Shown piece after piece: positions 1 to 7,218 of a stretch of 15,530 nucleotides of DNA (positions are counted from its first letter, which is position 1; each line of letters opens with the position of its first letter). This DNA is from CAYSNP01 sp964432485. GTDB lineage: Bacteria; Bacillota; Clostridia; Christensenellales; DTU072. The notes beneath the pieces were generated by a model that was given only the letters and a program-made list of their open reading frames with translations, did no database searches and had not been told where the DNA came from. Position numbers and translations under genes: made by a program. The stretch covers positions 1-15,530 of the forward strand of contig CAYSNP010000042.1 in NCBI GenBank assembly GCA_964432485.1. The letters run 5' to 3'.

Positions 1-1
1 G

Positions 2-874
2 AGAGCCATTAAAGGGCAGGTAGTACGCATAATTTCCAATAGATATACGGTAAGGGCGGAGGGCAAAGACTATATATGCACTCCCCGTGGCTTGCTGCGC
101 TTAACAGATGAATTATTTGCGGGCGATATGGTGGAGTTTAGCAAAATAGGGGAGAAGCGGGGCATTATTACTAAGGTGCTGCCAAGAAAGAACTATCTTA
201 TCAGACCTAATGTAGCCAATTTGGATAAAGCATTTATTGTAATTGCTCCCGAGCCCGCTCCCGACCTGCTTTTAGTTGATAAGATGTTGATCCATTGTTT
301 TGCTCAAGGCATAGAGCCAATTCTATGTTATAATAAAATTGATATAGCCAGCAATCTAGAGCTAGCACAAATTGAACATGATTACTTAGATATTGCCAAG
401 CTAATTGTAACAAGCGCAATAACGGGCAAAGGGCTTGAGGGCTTAGCAGCGCAAATAAAGGACGGGCTGTCTTGCTTTTTGGGGCAAAGTGCTACCGGAA
501 AAAGCTCATTGTTAAATGCACTATTGGATCAAGAAGTTGCCAAAACGGGAGAGCTTAGCCAAAGGATTAAAAGAGGCAAAAATACGACCAGACATATAGA
601 GATTTATGCTGTTAAGGAAGGGCTGGTAGCTGATACTTGCGGGTTTTCTATGCTTTCTTGCTTAGAAATGCATCCTGAGGAGCTAAGATTGTTTTATGAC
701 GAATATTTAGCTTTGGCAGCAAAATGCAAATATCCTAGTTGCGCTCATAGTATAGAGCCGGATTGCGAGGTGATTAAGCAAGTGCAAAAAGGGTTGCTTC
801 CCAAAGGCCGCTATCAACGCTACCTTACAATTTTGGAAGAATTAAAGGAAAAAGAGAGGAAAAAGTATGGATAA
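2..874 (+). CDS. rsgA: Ribosome small-subunit biogenesis GTPase RsgA (5'-partial)
   Basis: RsgA is a circularly permuted GTPase that binds the 30S subunit and acts late in its maturation. The permuted motif order is visible: G4 NKID (bases 332-343), G5-like TSA, then the P-loop GQSATGKSS (482-508), a threonine-rich G2 segment, and G3 as DTCGF, where most members have DTPGF. A C-terminal zinc knuckle follows (CKYPSC, H, then EPDC), typical of the family. The first in-frame start codon inside the window is a TTG at 92, but the frame stays open to base 2 and encodes a typical N-terminal OB-fold start (IKGQVVRIIS...), so the real start lies at or just left of the window edge. It overlaps rpe by 8 bases, which suggests translational coupling. 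Identification is from motifs, zinc site and neighbourhood. Confidence 0.95.
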   Translation, partial: RAIKGQVVRIISNRYTVRAEGKDYICTPRGLLRLTDELFAGDMVEFSKIGEKRGIITKVLPRKNYLIRPNVANLDKAFIVIAPEPAPDLLLVDKMLIHCFAQGIEPILCYNKIDIASNLELAQIEHDYLDIAKLIVTSAITGKGLEGLAAQIKDGLSCFLGQSATGKSSLLNALLDQEVAKTGELSQRIKRGKNTTRHIEIYAVKEGLVADTCGFSMLSCLEMHPEELRLFYDEYLALAAKCKYPSCAHSIEPDCEVIKQVQKGLLPKGRYQRYLTILEELKEKERKKYG

Positions 875-1523
875 ACAGGTTTTAATATCTCCTTCTATCT
901 TATCTGCGGATTTTGCTAATATGCAAAGGGATATAGAGCGGATACAAAGCTGGGGCGCAGACCTAATACATTGCGATGTAATGGACGGCAACTTTGTGCC
1001 CAATATCACTTTTGGTATGCCTATGGTTGCCGCAATATCCAAGGTTGCCGCTTTGCCCCTAGATGTGCACTTAATGGTAGATAAGCCGGAAAGATATATA
1101 GACGCTTTTATAGACAGCGGCGCTAATATCCTTACTTTTCATCCTGAAGCCAGCAGCAAGCCCCTTGACGCCCTTAAAAGGATTAGAGAAAGGGGAGCAA
1201 AGGCGGGCATAGTGCTCAATCCAAACATAAACTTTTTTGACTGGGCGCACCTTGCGCCTTACTGTGATATTATATTGATAATGAGCGTATATGCAGGTTT
1301 TGGCGGGCAGAAATTCATTGAGCAAACTTACGAAAAAATCCAAGCAATCAAAGGATATTTGGTAAAAGAAGGACTTGATTTGCTGCTGGAAATAGATGGC
1401 GGAGTAAATGAGCAAAACAGCGCAAAACTTATTGCGCACGGTATAGATATACTGGTGGCAGGCAGCGCAATCTTCAAATCTGACAATCCTGCCCGCACCA
1501 TTGCCAATCTAAAAAAATATTAA
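867..1523 (+). CDS. rpe: Ribulose-phosphate 3-epimerase
   Basis: Interconverts D-ribulose 5-phosphate and D-xylulose 5-phosphate in the pentose phosphate pathway. The 218-residue length suits this TIM-barrel family. Visible family motifs are SPSILSADF (8-16), HCDVMDGNFVPN (35-46), DVHLMV (66-71) and EIDGGV (175-180). By family knowledge H35, D37, H68 and D177 would be the metal ligands and catalytic acid/base pair. The usual MSVNPGFGGQ phosphate/lid loop reads MSVYAGFGGQ here (139-148), and the upstream loop is LNPNINF instead of the commoner LNPxTP. The ATG overlaps the end of rsgA and is preceded by an AGAGAGGA ribosome site about 6 bases upstream. rsgA next to rpe is a conserved Firmicute arrangement. 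The call is firm; whether the loop changes affect activity is unknown. Confidence 0.96.
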   Translation: MDKQVLISPSILSADFANMQRDIERIQSWGADLIHCDVMDGNFVPNITFGMPMVAAISKVAALPLDVHLMVDKPERYIDAFIDSGANILTFHPEASSKPLDALKRIRERGAKAGIVLNPNINFFDWAHLAPYCDIILIMSVYAGFGGQKFIEQTYEKIQAIKGYLVKEGLDLLLEIDGGVNEQNSAKLIAHGIDILVAGSAIFKSDNPARTIANLKKY

Positions 1524-1577
1524 CACCCCTCTCTTGCCTGCCATATATTGTTATAGATATATGTTGGAGGGTGCCCC

Positions 1578-1649
1578 ATGAAAATAGTTTGTGTAAAGTG
1601 TCCAAAAGCAATTTCATACATAATTAGATTATTTAGAAAAAAAGCATAA
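1578..1649 (+). CDS. spoVM: Probable stage V sporulation protein M (SpoVM), 23 aa
   Basis: A 23-codon frame beginning MKIVCVKCPK and ending IIRLFRKKA. SpoVM is a tiny amphipathic helix that recognises the convex forespore membrane and recruits SpoIVA to start coat assembly. Against B. subtilis SpoVM (26 aa, beginning MKFYTIKLPK) the first ten positions share M1, K2, K7, P9 and K10 without gaps; I15 and R17 also line up, and both have a basic C-terminus. Proline 9 is known to matter for SpoVM localisation. A strong GGAGG (1566-1570) lies 7 bases before the ATG. Position supports the call: between rpe and an inverted rpmB, as in Bacillus, although thiN is absent here. Oddities are two cysteines (C5, C8) forming a CxxC and a slightly shorter tail. 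It is too short for ordinary gene finders. No sporulation sigma-factor promoter was recognised. Confidence 0.82.
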   Translation: MKIVCVKCPKAISYIIRLFRKKA

Positions 1650-1652
1650 ATA

Positions 1653-1675
1653 AAGCCGCATTATTTTTGCGGCTT
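1653..1675. terminator. Hairpin between spoVM and rpmB, probable bidirectional terminator
   Basis: AAGCCGCA (1653-1660) pairs perfectly with TGCGGCTT (1668-1675) across a 7-base AT loop. Read on the minus strand, the stem is followed by a T-rich run (TTTATTTATG, then a run of seven T), which makes it a good intrinsic terminator for rpmB. On the plus strand the hairpin sits 4 bases after the spoVM stop, but the flank is less T-rich, so termination from that side may be weaker. Confidence 0.75.
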
Positions 1676-1708
1676 AACAGTACATATTTAATTACGAAGG
1701 CTAATATT

Positions 1709-1900
1709 TTATGCCTGTACTTTCTTTTGAGCCCTTAAACAACGAGTGCATACATACGCTCTAACTTTTTTGCCATCAGCATTAACAGTCCTAACTTTTT
1801 GAACATTAGCTCCCCAGCTTCTTCGGGTCAGCCTATGGCTATGACTTATTTTATTCCCACTCATTCTGCCTTTTCCGCAAATGCTGCATACTCTTGCCAT
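1709..1900 (-). CDS. rpmB: 50S ribosomal protein L28
   Basis: L28 is a small basic protein of the large ribosomal subunit. The 63-residue product carries the L28 signature SGNKISHSHRLTRRSW and the segment NVQKVRTVN, plus two cysteine pairs, C5-x2-C8 and C51-x2-C54. This makes it the zinc-ribbon (C+) form of L28, in which the four cysteines hold a zinc ion. It is the only minus-strand gene in the window. It starts with ATG behind a near-perfect AGGAGGT ribosome site (complement of 1908-1915) and has its own promoter. The divergent arrangement with yloU resembles Bacillus. Confidence 0.98.
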   Translation of the reverse strand: MARVCSICGKGRMSGNKISHSHRLTRRSWGANVQKVRTVNADGKKVRAYVCTRCLRAQKKVQA

Positions 1901-1929
1901 TTTTAATACCTCCTACTTGTAACCAAATT

Positions 1930-1958
1930 ATTATACAGGTTTTTGCTGATTTATGCAA
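1930..1958 (-). promoter_or_regulatory. Sigma-A-type promoter of rpmB
   Basis: On the minus strand a TTGCAT -35 box (complement of 1953-1958) is separated by exactly 17 bases from a perfect TATAAT -10 box (complement of 1930-1935). This places transcription start about 20-25 bases upstream of the rpmB start codon, leaving room only for the ribosome site. Confidence 0.8.
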
Positions 1959-1986
1959 CAGTTTACTGCGCTATTTAACAATTTAC

Positions 1987-2015
1987 TTGCAATAATAGTC
2001 GAATTAATATATCAT
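1987..2015 (+). promoter_or_regulatory. Probable sigma-A-type promoter of yloU-fakA
   Basis: TTGCAA (1987-1992), 17 bases, TATCAT (2010-2015), followed by an AGGAG ribosome site at 2033-2037 and the yloU ATG at 2044. The -35 boxes of this promoter and the rpmB promoter lie about 30 bases apart, back to back, so the two polymerases could compete or share a regulator. No operator repeat was recognised. Confidence 0.6.
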
Positions 2016-2043
2016 AATATATATAAAGATTTAGGAGTATATA

Positions 2044-2394
2044 ATGTCTCTGAGCACTACCAACAAATATGGCAATATAACCATAAGCGATGATGCAATA
2101 GCTATTATCGCCAATAAAGTTGCCAAAGAGTGCTACGGAGTATATGACCTAGTAAGCAGGAGATTATCTGATAGCCTGCTTTTATTATTTAAAAAAGAGC
2201 CATTGCAAAAAGGTGTAAAATTAGTGACGACCCAAAGCAGGATTTATATAGATTTATATGTGATTCTTAATGCCGGAGTTAATAGAGAAGCTGTTATTGC
2301 TTCTTTAACCAAGACTGTTATTTATCATGTGGAAACTTTTAGCGGTCTTATTGTCAAGGCTGTAAATGTGCATGTTGTGGGTTCACGCTTATAG
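2044..2394 (+). CDS. yloU: Asp23/Gls24 family protein (YloU-like)
   Basis: A 116-residue member of the Asp23/Gls24 (DUF322) family, small cytoplasmic alkaline-shock or cell-envelope-stress proteins whose biochemical role is still poorly defined. The family pattern is visible: an N-terminal strand GNITISDDAIAIIANKVAKECYGVYDL, and a C-terminal half with strands IYIDLYVILNAGVNREAVI and VKAVNVHVVG. There is no signal peptide or membrane helix. It is followed after 13 bases by the fatty-acid kinase gene, and the pair is conserved in many Firmicutes, probably as one transcript. The symbol follows the B. subtilis neighbourhood name. Confidence 0.88.
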   Translation: MSLSTTNKYGNITISDDAIAIIANKVAKECYGVYDLVSRRLSDSLLLLFKKEPLQKGVKLVTTQSRIYIDLYVILNAGVNREAVIASLTKTVIYHVETFSGLIVKAVNVHVVGSRL

Positions 2395-2407
2395 TTTTGC
2401 AGGCTAA

Positions 2408-4042
2408 GTGAGGATAAATTTGAATAATATAGACAATTTATTGTTGATAGATATGATAAAAGGCGGTAAGCTCAATTTAGAACTCCATAAGGAGCTTATC
2501 AACAACCTTAATGTTTTTCCCGTCCCTGACGGAGATACGGGCACTAATATGAGTTTGACAATAGCCAGTTCCGTCAAAGAAATCGATGCCCTTTTGGATA
2601 GCAATACCCCAAATATAATGCAAGCGTTAAGCAAAGGAGCTCTTAAAGGCGCAAGAGGCAACAGCGGAGTTATACTTTCTCAAATATTTAAAGGTTTTGC
2701 AACTGTTTTTGCTAAGCAACGCCCTTTGAATGCAAAAGCCTTTGCCGAAGCGCTTAAAGCAGGCGCAATTAGTGCCTATGATGCAGTTTCTATACCAAAA
2801 GAAGGCACAATCCTTACCGTAATAAGGGTTATGGGCGATTACGCCAACAGAATAGCGGGAAGAAAGAACACTTTGCTGGAGTTCTTTGAAGCGGTATTGA
2901 AGAAAGGGGAAGAAACTCTAGAAAAAACTCCGGAAATGCTGCCTGTGCTGAAAAAAGCAGGGGTGGTAGATGCAGGAGGCAAAGGATTGCTGGTAATCTT
3001 TTGGGGCATGTATAATGTGCTTGCCGGCATAGAAATGAAGCTCTTAGAGGAGGACGAAGTTGCTCCAGCAGGGCTAGGTCAGCTTTTTGCAGATGTTCAT
3101 GATTTAGACAATATACAATTTGGATATTGTACAGAATACTTTATTACCAACCTAAATGCCACAGCTACCACAGCGGATATAGAAAGATTGCGTTTGGACT
3201 TAGGCAAAATTGGCGATAGCGTAATTGTTGTAGGCGACTTGCAGCTTGTAAAGGTGCATGTTCATACTAACAAGCCTAATAAAGCGCTTGAATATGCGCT
3301 AAAGTTAGGCGAGCTTGATAAGTTAAAGATAGAAAATATGCACCAGCAGCATAGAGAATTGGTCAATAACCGCCAAAGACAGGATAAAAAGAGGTTTGGC
3401 ATGCTGGCAATTAGCTCCGGGTCCGGGCTAAAAGAGGTCTTTAGCGAGCTTGGTGTAGATGTAGTACTCGAAGGCGGTCAAACTATGAATCCCAGCGTAT
3501 CGGATATAGTAGGAGCGGTAGACTCAATAGCTGCTCAAACTGTATTTGTACTGCCAAATAATAAAAATATTATATTAGCCGCAGAGCAAGCCCGAGAACT
3601 TGCACGCAATAAATTGGTAGTTATAGCTACAGAAAATATTCCAGAAGGTGTAGCTGCAGCTATTGCTTTTGACGAAAACAGCTCAGAAGAGCAAAATGCA
3701 ACCAATATGCAGGCTGCTTCGGGCAGTGTTAGATGCGTCCAAATCACCCATGCAATTAGAGATGCAGAAATAGACGGATTTCAATTAAAAGTAGGGGATA
3801 TTATAGCTGTTGAAAATGAGATAATTGCTAAAGGCGGCTCTAGCGAGGAAGTAATAACAGAGGTTTTTAATGATATTATTGACGATTCTGTCAGCACCGT
3901 TACGCTTTATTACGGAGAGCAAGTAGAGGTAGCTCAAGCGCAGGCTTTATGCGATACTCTTAGAGAGAAATATGTTGATGTAGATATTGATATTTGCTAT
4001 GGCGGACAACAGTATTATTTTTATATTATTTCTATTGAATAG
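2408..4042 (+). CDS. fakA: Fatty acid kinase catalytic subunit FakA (DAK2/YloV family)
   Basis: FakA phosphorylates exogenous fatty acids presented by a FakB (DegV-family) carrier to make acyl-phosphate for phospholipid synthesis. The 544-residue length fits. The N-terminal DhaL-type kinase domain (about 1-205) shows NVFPVPDGDTGTNM at 35-48, whose aspartates D41 and D43 chelate Mg-ATP, then GARGNSGVILSQ (81-92) and VDAGGKG (187-193). A middle domain contains KVHVHTN, and a C-terminal domain follows. The start is uncertain: GTG at 2408 is given, but an in-frame TTG at 2420 has the better-placed GAGGA ribosome site (2410-2414) and would still keep the usual short lead-in before the kinase motif. 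No fakB gene is in the window, so the carrier must be encoded elsewhere. Confidence 0.93.
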   Translation: MRINLNNIDNLLLIDMIKGGKLNLELHKELINNLNVFPVPDGDTGTNMSLTIASSVKEIDALLDSNTPNIMQALSKGALKGARGNSGVILSQIFKGFATVFAKQRPLNAKAFAEALKAGAISAYDAVSIPKEGTILTVIRVMGDYANRIAGRKNTLLEFFEAVLKKGEETLEKTPEMLPVLKKAGVVDAGGKGLLVIFWGMYNVLAGIEMKLLEEDEVAPAGLGQLFADVHDLDNIQFGYCTEYFITNLNATATTADIERLRLDLGKIGDSVIVVGDLQLVKVHVHTNKPNKALEYALKLGELDKLKIENMHQQHRELVNNRQRQDKKRFGMLAISSGSGLKEVFSELGVDVVLEGGQTMNPSVSDIVGAVDSIAAQTVFVLPNNKNIILAAEQARELARNKLVVIATENIPEGVAAAIAFDENSSEEQNATNMQAASGSVRCVQITHAIRDAEIDGFQLKVGDIIAVENEIIAKGGSSEEVITEVFNDIIDDSVSTVTLYYGEQVEVAQAQALCDTLREKYVDVDIDICYGGQQYYFYIISIE

Positions 4043-4045
4043 GAT

Positions 4046-4064
4046 TTGTTAGCAGTCTTAACAA
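4046..4064 (+). terminator. Possible weak terminator after fakA
   Basis: TTGTTA (4046-4051) can pair with TAACAA (4059-4064) around a 7-base loop, and the downstream sequence is T-rich. The stem is only 6 AT-rich pairs, so this is a weak candidate. It lies just upstream of the his promoter. Confidence 0.3.
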
Positions 4065-4072
4065 TTTGTTTA

Positions 4073-4101
4073 TTGATTATTTGAGTTTTTTATTATATAA
4101 T
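4073..4101 (+). promoter_or_regulatory. Sigma-A-type promoter of the his operon
   Basis: TTGATT (4073-4078), 17 bases, perfect TATAAT (4096-4101). Transcription would begin near 4108, only about 15 bases before the hisZ start. There is therefore no room for a T-box or leader-peptide attenuator, and regulation, if any, would act at the promoter. A GAGAGAGGG ribosome site follows at 4112-4120. Confidence 0.8.
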
Positions 4102-4122
4102 TAAAGCAAGGGAGAGAGGGTA

Positions 4123-5316
4123 TTGAAATATAAATTGGTGCAAGGGTCACAGGATTTTTTGCCTAAACAACTTAAAGAAAAACATGCAATTCAAAACAAA
4201 ATTATGAGTGTGTTTGAAAGTTTTGGATATAGCGCTGTGCTCACTCCAACTTTGGAGCACCACGAAATCTTTACGGAAGGGATTGGGGTAGAGCCTTTTG
4301 ACCAGCTTTTTAAGCTAAGCGATACTGACGGCAGCCTATTAGTGCTTAGAAGTGATATGACTACCCCGATAAGCCGCTTAGTTTCTACCAAAATGGGTGC
4401 TACTTTTCCGCTTAGGCTATGTTACCTTGCCAATTCTTTTAAGCTAAAGGCAGAGCGCAATCGTTTGCGAGAGTACACGCAAGCGGGGGTGGAGCTTTTT
4501 GGCGTAGCTTCCCCTTTTGCAGATGCCGAGGTTATTGCGCTTGCCATTGATACGCTCCTTGCCTGCGGGCTGGAGCATTTTTTGATTGATATGGGTCAAG
4601 TGGCTATCTTAAAGGGTATCCTTAATACCACTGCTCTTAGCGAGGCTCAAAAAGCCAAAGTTTTTTCTTTAATAGATAAAAAGAATTATATAGACCACCA
4701 TATTTTTGCACCGTTAGACAGTAGTACCCGCTCTAAACTCAATGATATTGCCAATTTATTCGGTTCTGCCGAGGTGCTAGACAGTGCGCAAGCAATACTT
4801 GATAATGAGCAAAGTTTAGCAGCTCTTTCTAGCCTTAGAGATGTCTATTCTATTTTACAAGCTATGGGGTATGAGCAATATATTTCGTTTGACCTTGGGA
4901 TAGTCAATGCTTATACATATTATACGGGAGTAGTGTTTAAGGGTATTACCAGTTGTTTGGGCACTTCCATACTTAGCGGCGGCAGATATGATACTCTTAC
5001 TCATTCCTTTGATAAGGATATACCCGCAACAGGCTTTGCAATAGGTATAGACAACTTGCATATTGCCCTATCCCGAGAAGGGTCGATAAAAGAGAACGCC
5101 TTAGATAAGGAAATTATTGCTATCGGTATGGAAGCGGAAGATAAGGCATTTAAGGCATATAAAGAGTTTTGCAAACAAGTTATTGAGCAAGGTAAAATAA
5201 TCAATTATTCTTACGCTACAAGCATAGAAGCATTAAAAGAATATGCAAGAGTGCATAAGATTTGCGAAATAGCCTTTATTGATGCGCAAGGCAAGATATT
5301 TAAGGAGCGACTATGA
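4123..5316 (+). CDS. hisZ: ATP phosphoribosyltransferase regulatory subunit HisZ
   Basis: HisZ is a catalytically inactive relative of histidyl-tRNA synthetase that joins short-form HisG in a hetero-octamer and makes it active and histidine-sensitive. The 397-residue protein has a class II synthetase-like core: QGSQDFLPKQ near the start, TPTLEHHEIF (41-50), LRSDMTTPISRLV (75-87), RLREYTQAGVELFG, and late SGGRYD and GFAIGIDNL motifs. It differs from a true HisRS in length, in the altered motif-2 segment (SFKLKAERNRLREY rather than the FRxERPQ form) and in its position directly upstream of short hisG, with a 4-base ATGA overlap. It starts with TTG behind a good ribosome site. A divergent HisRS is the only alternative and the context argues against it. 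Confidence 0.92.
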   Translation: MKYKLVQGSQDFLPKQLKEKHAIQNKIMSVFESFGYSAVLTPTLEHHEIFTEGIGVEPFDQLFKLSDTDGSLLVLRSDMTTPISRLVSTKMGATFPLRLCYLANSFKLKAERNRLREYTQAGVELFGVASPFADAEVIALAIDTLLACGLEHFLIDMGQVAILKGILNTTALSEAQKAKVFSLIDKKNYIDHHIFAPLDSSTRSKLNDIANLFGSAEVLDSAQAILDNEQSLAALSSLRDVYSILQAMGYEQYISFDLGIVNAYTYYTGVVFKGITSCLGTSILSGGRYDTLTHSFDKDIPATGFAIGIDNLHIALSREGSIKENALDKEIIAIGMEAEDKAFKAYKEFCKQVIEQGKIINYSYATSIEALKEYARVHKICEIAFIDAQGKIFKERL

Positions 5317-5942
5317 GTATCACCATAGCTTTAGCAAAAGGCAGACTTGCTGATAAAAGCATTGAATTACTTGAGCAAGCAGGGCTGCAGCTTGACTTTT
5401 TGAAAGTGCAAAGCCGAAAACTTATCTTTGAGGATAGCAGCGGCAAGCTAAGGTTTATTTTTGTCAAACCCTTTGATGTGCCTACTTATGTGGAGCATGG
5501 AGTAGCGGATATAGGTATTTGCGGCAAAGATACAATTCTAGAGTCGGAGAGCAATATTTACGAGCTAATGGATTTAGGTTTCGGCAAATGCAAACTTGCT
5601 ATTGCAGGCAAGGCAGGCACAGACTTTCTTGGCAGAAATAATTTGCGGGTGGCAACTAAGTTTGTAGGTTGTGCTAAAAAATACTTTGCAGAAAAGCAGC
5701 AAAATATAGAGATTATTAAATTGTCCGGCAGCGTGGAGTTAGCGCCGATTATAGGGCTTGCTGACGTAATTTTGGATATAGTGGAAAGCGGCAAAACGCT
5801 TGCCGAAAACAACCTTGTTATTTTGGATGAAGTTGCGGCAGTCAGTGCTCGTTTGGTAGTAAATAAGGTTAGCTTAAAGACCAAAAAAGCGGCTATAGCT
5901 CCCCTCTTGCAATCTGTAAAGGCGGTAACAGAAGGTAAATGA
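5313..5942 (+). CDS. hisG: ATP phosphoribosyltransferase, short form (HisG_S)
   Basis: Catalyses the first step of histidine synthesis, joining ATP and PRPP to give phosphoribosyl-ATP. At 209 residues it is the short form, which lacks the C-terminal ACT-like regulatory domain and depends on HisZ, encoded immediately upstream. Visible features are the start ITIALAKGRL, the segment ADIGICGKD (65-73), and the PRPP-binding loop DIVESGKTLAEN (155-166). An AAGGAG ribosome site (5302-5307) precedes the ATG, which overlaps the hisZ stop by 4 bases; the hisD start likewise overlaps the hisG stop. These overlaps suit translational coupling of the HisZ and HisG subunits. Confidence 0.96.
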   Translation: MSITIALAKGRLADKSIELLEQAGLQLDFLKVQSRKLIFEDSSGKLRFIFVKPFDVPTYVEHGVADIGICGKDTILESESNIYELMDLGFGKCKLAIAGKAGTDFLGRNNLRVATKFVGCAKKYFAEKQQNIEIIKLSGSVELAPIIGLADVILDIVESGKTLAENNLVILDEVAAVSARLVVNKVSLKTKKAAIAPLLQSVKAVTEGK

Positions 5943-7216
5943 TTAAAATATATAGCTATCCTAAGGATAATATCACCAATATTTTTACTCATAACTATTT
6001 GGATAGGCAAGATATTAATTCTCAAGTGAGCGCAATTATTAAGGATATAAAGGAAAGAGGGGATACCGCATTATTTGAGTATACTGAAAAGTTTGACGGA
6101 GTAATACTTAATAAGGAGAATATTAAAGTAAGCAAGCAGGAGCTGGCAAATGCAGCTAGTCAAGTTTCACCCGAGCTTTTGCAAGCTATGCGCAAAGCCG
6201 CTCAAAATGTATACAATTACCATATTAAGCAAAAAAGCAAGGACAACTTACATTTTGATAATGGGATTGCAGTTGGCACGCTTGTACGCCCTCTTAAAAG
6301 AGCTGGCATATATGTGCCCGGAGGCAGCGCGGCATACCCTTCCAGCGTGTTGATGACTGCAATGGTAGCTAAAGCCGCAGGAGTACAAGAAATAATTATG
6401 TGCTCTCCCAATCTTAGCAACCCTTTAACCCTAGCCGCCGCTCAAGAGTGCGGAGTGCAAAACATCTTTAAGGTTGGAGGTGCGCAAGCAATTGCCGCTA
6501 TGGCTTACGGTACTGCAAGCATACCTAAAGTCGATATAATTGCAGGACCGGGCAATATATATGTAACACTTGCAAAAAAGCAAGTATTTGGGCAAGTTAA
6601 AATAGATATGGTAGCAGGCCCAAGCGAAATAGCAATTATTGCAGATGAAGCTGCCAATGCCGCTTTTATTGCCGCTGATATGCTAGGGCAAGCAGAGCAT
6701 GATACACTTAGTGCCGCTTATTTAATAACCAATAGCAAAAAGTTGGCTGATAAAGTTAAAATAGAGCTAATCTCCCAAGTAAAACATTTGGACAGAGCGG
6801 CAATAATTAATAAGTCTTTGCAAGAGCGCAGCGCAATAATTATAGTAAAGGATATGGCAGCAGCTTGCAGCGTAGCCAATACTATTGCGCCTGAACATTT
6901 GGAGATTATATGCGCTCAAGGAGAAGGGCTTGTTGCTGACATTCATAATGCGGGAGCAATATTTATAGGCGAATATTCTCCGGAAGCATTGGGCGATTAC
7001 TTTGCAGGACCTAGCCATGTTTTGCCTACAAGCGGCTCTGCAAGGTACTTTGAAGTCCTTAATACCGATACTTTTAGCAAAAAAATAAGCTATATCAAGT
7101 ATAATAAACAAGAATTCAATAAGGTGGCTGCAGATATTTACCGACTTGCCAACGCCGAGGGGTTTGGCGCACATGTAGGCTCGGTAAAGATTAGAGCACC
7201 TAAGGAGGTAGAATAA
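5939..7216 (+). CDS. hisD: Histidinol dehydrogenase
   Basis: Carries out the last two steps of the pathway, the NAD-dependent four-electron oxidation of L-histidinol to L-histidine. The 425-residue length is normal. Motifs in order are RAGIYVPGG (121-129), VGGAQAIAAMAYGT, GPGNIYVTLAKK (203-214), DMVAGPSEI, and DMLGQAEHD (247-255). The zinc ligands expected from the family are present as Q251, H254, D353 and H412, and the catalytic E319-H320 pair lies in APEHLEI. The C-terminal EGFGAHVGSVKIR matches the family ending. It starts inside the end of hisG (ATGA overlap), and hisB begins 2 bases after its stop, with the hisB ribosome site lying inside hisD. Confidence 0.97.
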   Translation: MIKIYSYPKDNITNIFTHNYLDRQDINSQVSAIIKDIKERGDTALFEYTEKFDGVILNKENIKVSKQELANAASQVSPELLQAMRKAAQNVYNYHIKQKSKDNLHFDNGIAVGTLVRPLKRAGIYVPGGSAAYPSSVLMTAMVAKAAGVQEIIMCSPNLSNPLTLAAAQECGVQNIFKVGGAQAIAAMAYGTASIPKVDIIAGPGNIYVTLAKKQVFGQVKIDMVAGPSEIAIIADEAANAAFIAADMLGQAEHDTLSAAYLITNSKKLADKVKIELISQVKHLDRAAIINKSLQERSAIIIVKDMAAACSVANTIAPEHLEIICAQGEGLVADIHNAGAIFIGEYSPEALGDYFAGPSHVLPTSGSARYFEVLNTDTFSKKISYIKYNKQEFNKVAADIYRLANAEGFGAHVGSVKIRAPKEVE

Positions 7217-7218
7217 AA

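Noticed and set aside
92..94. TTG at 92 as the start of rsgA.
   Set aside because: The frame continues upstream to the window edge and encodes the N-terminal part of the OB-fold; starting at 92 would cut the domain.
1071..1439. Minus-strand 122-codon frame inside rpe.
   Set aside because: It lies wholly antisense to a conserved enzyme gene and shows no family motifs.
4102..4122. T-box or leader-peptide attenuator before the his operon.
   Set aside because: The predicted transcript leader is only about 15 bases, too short for any such element.
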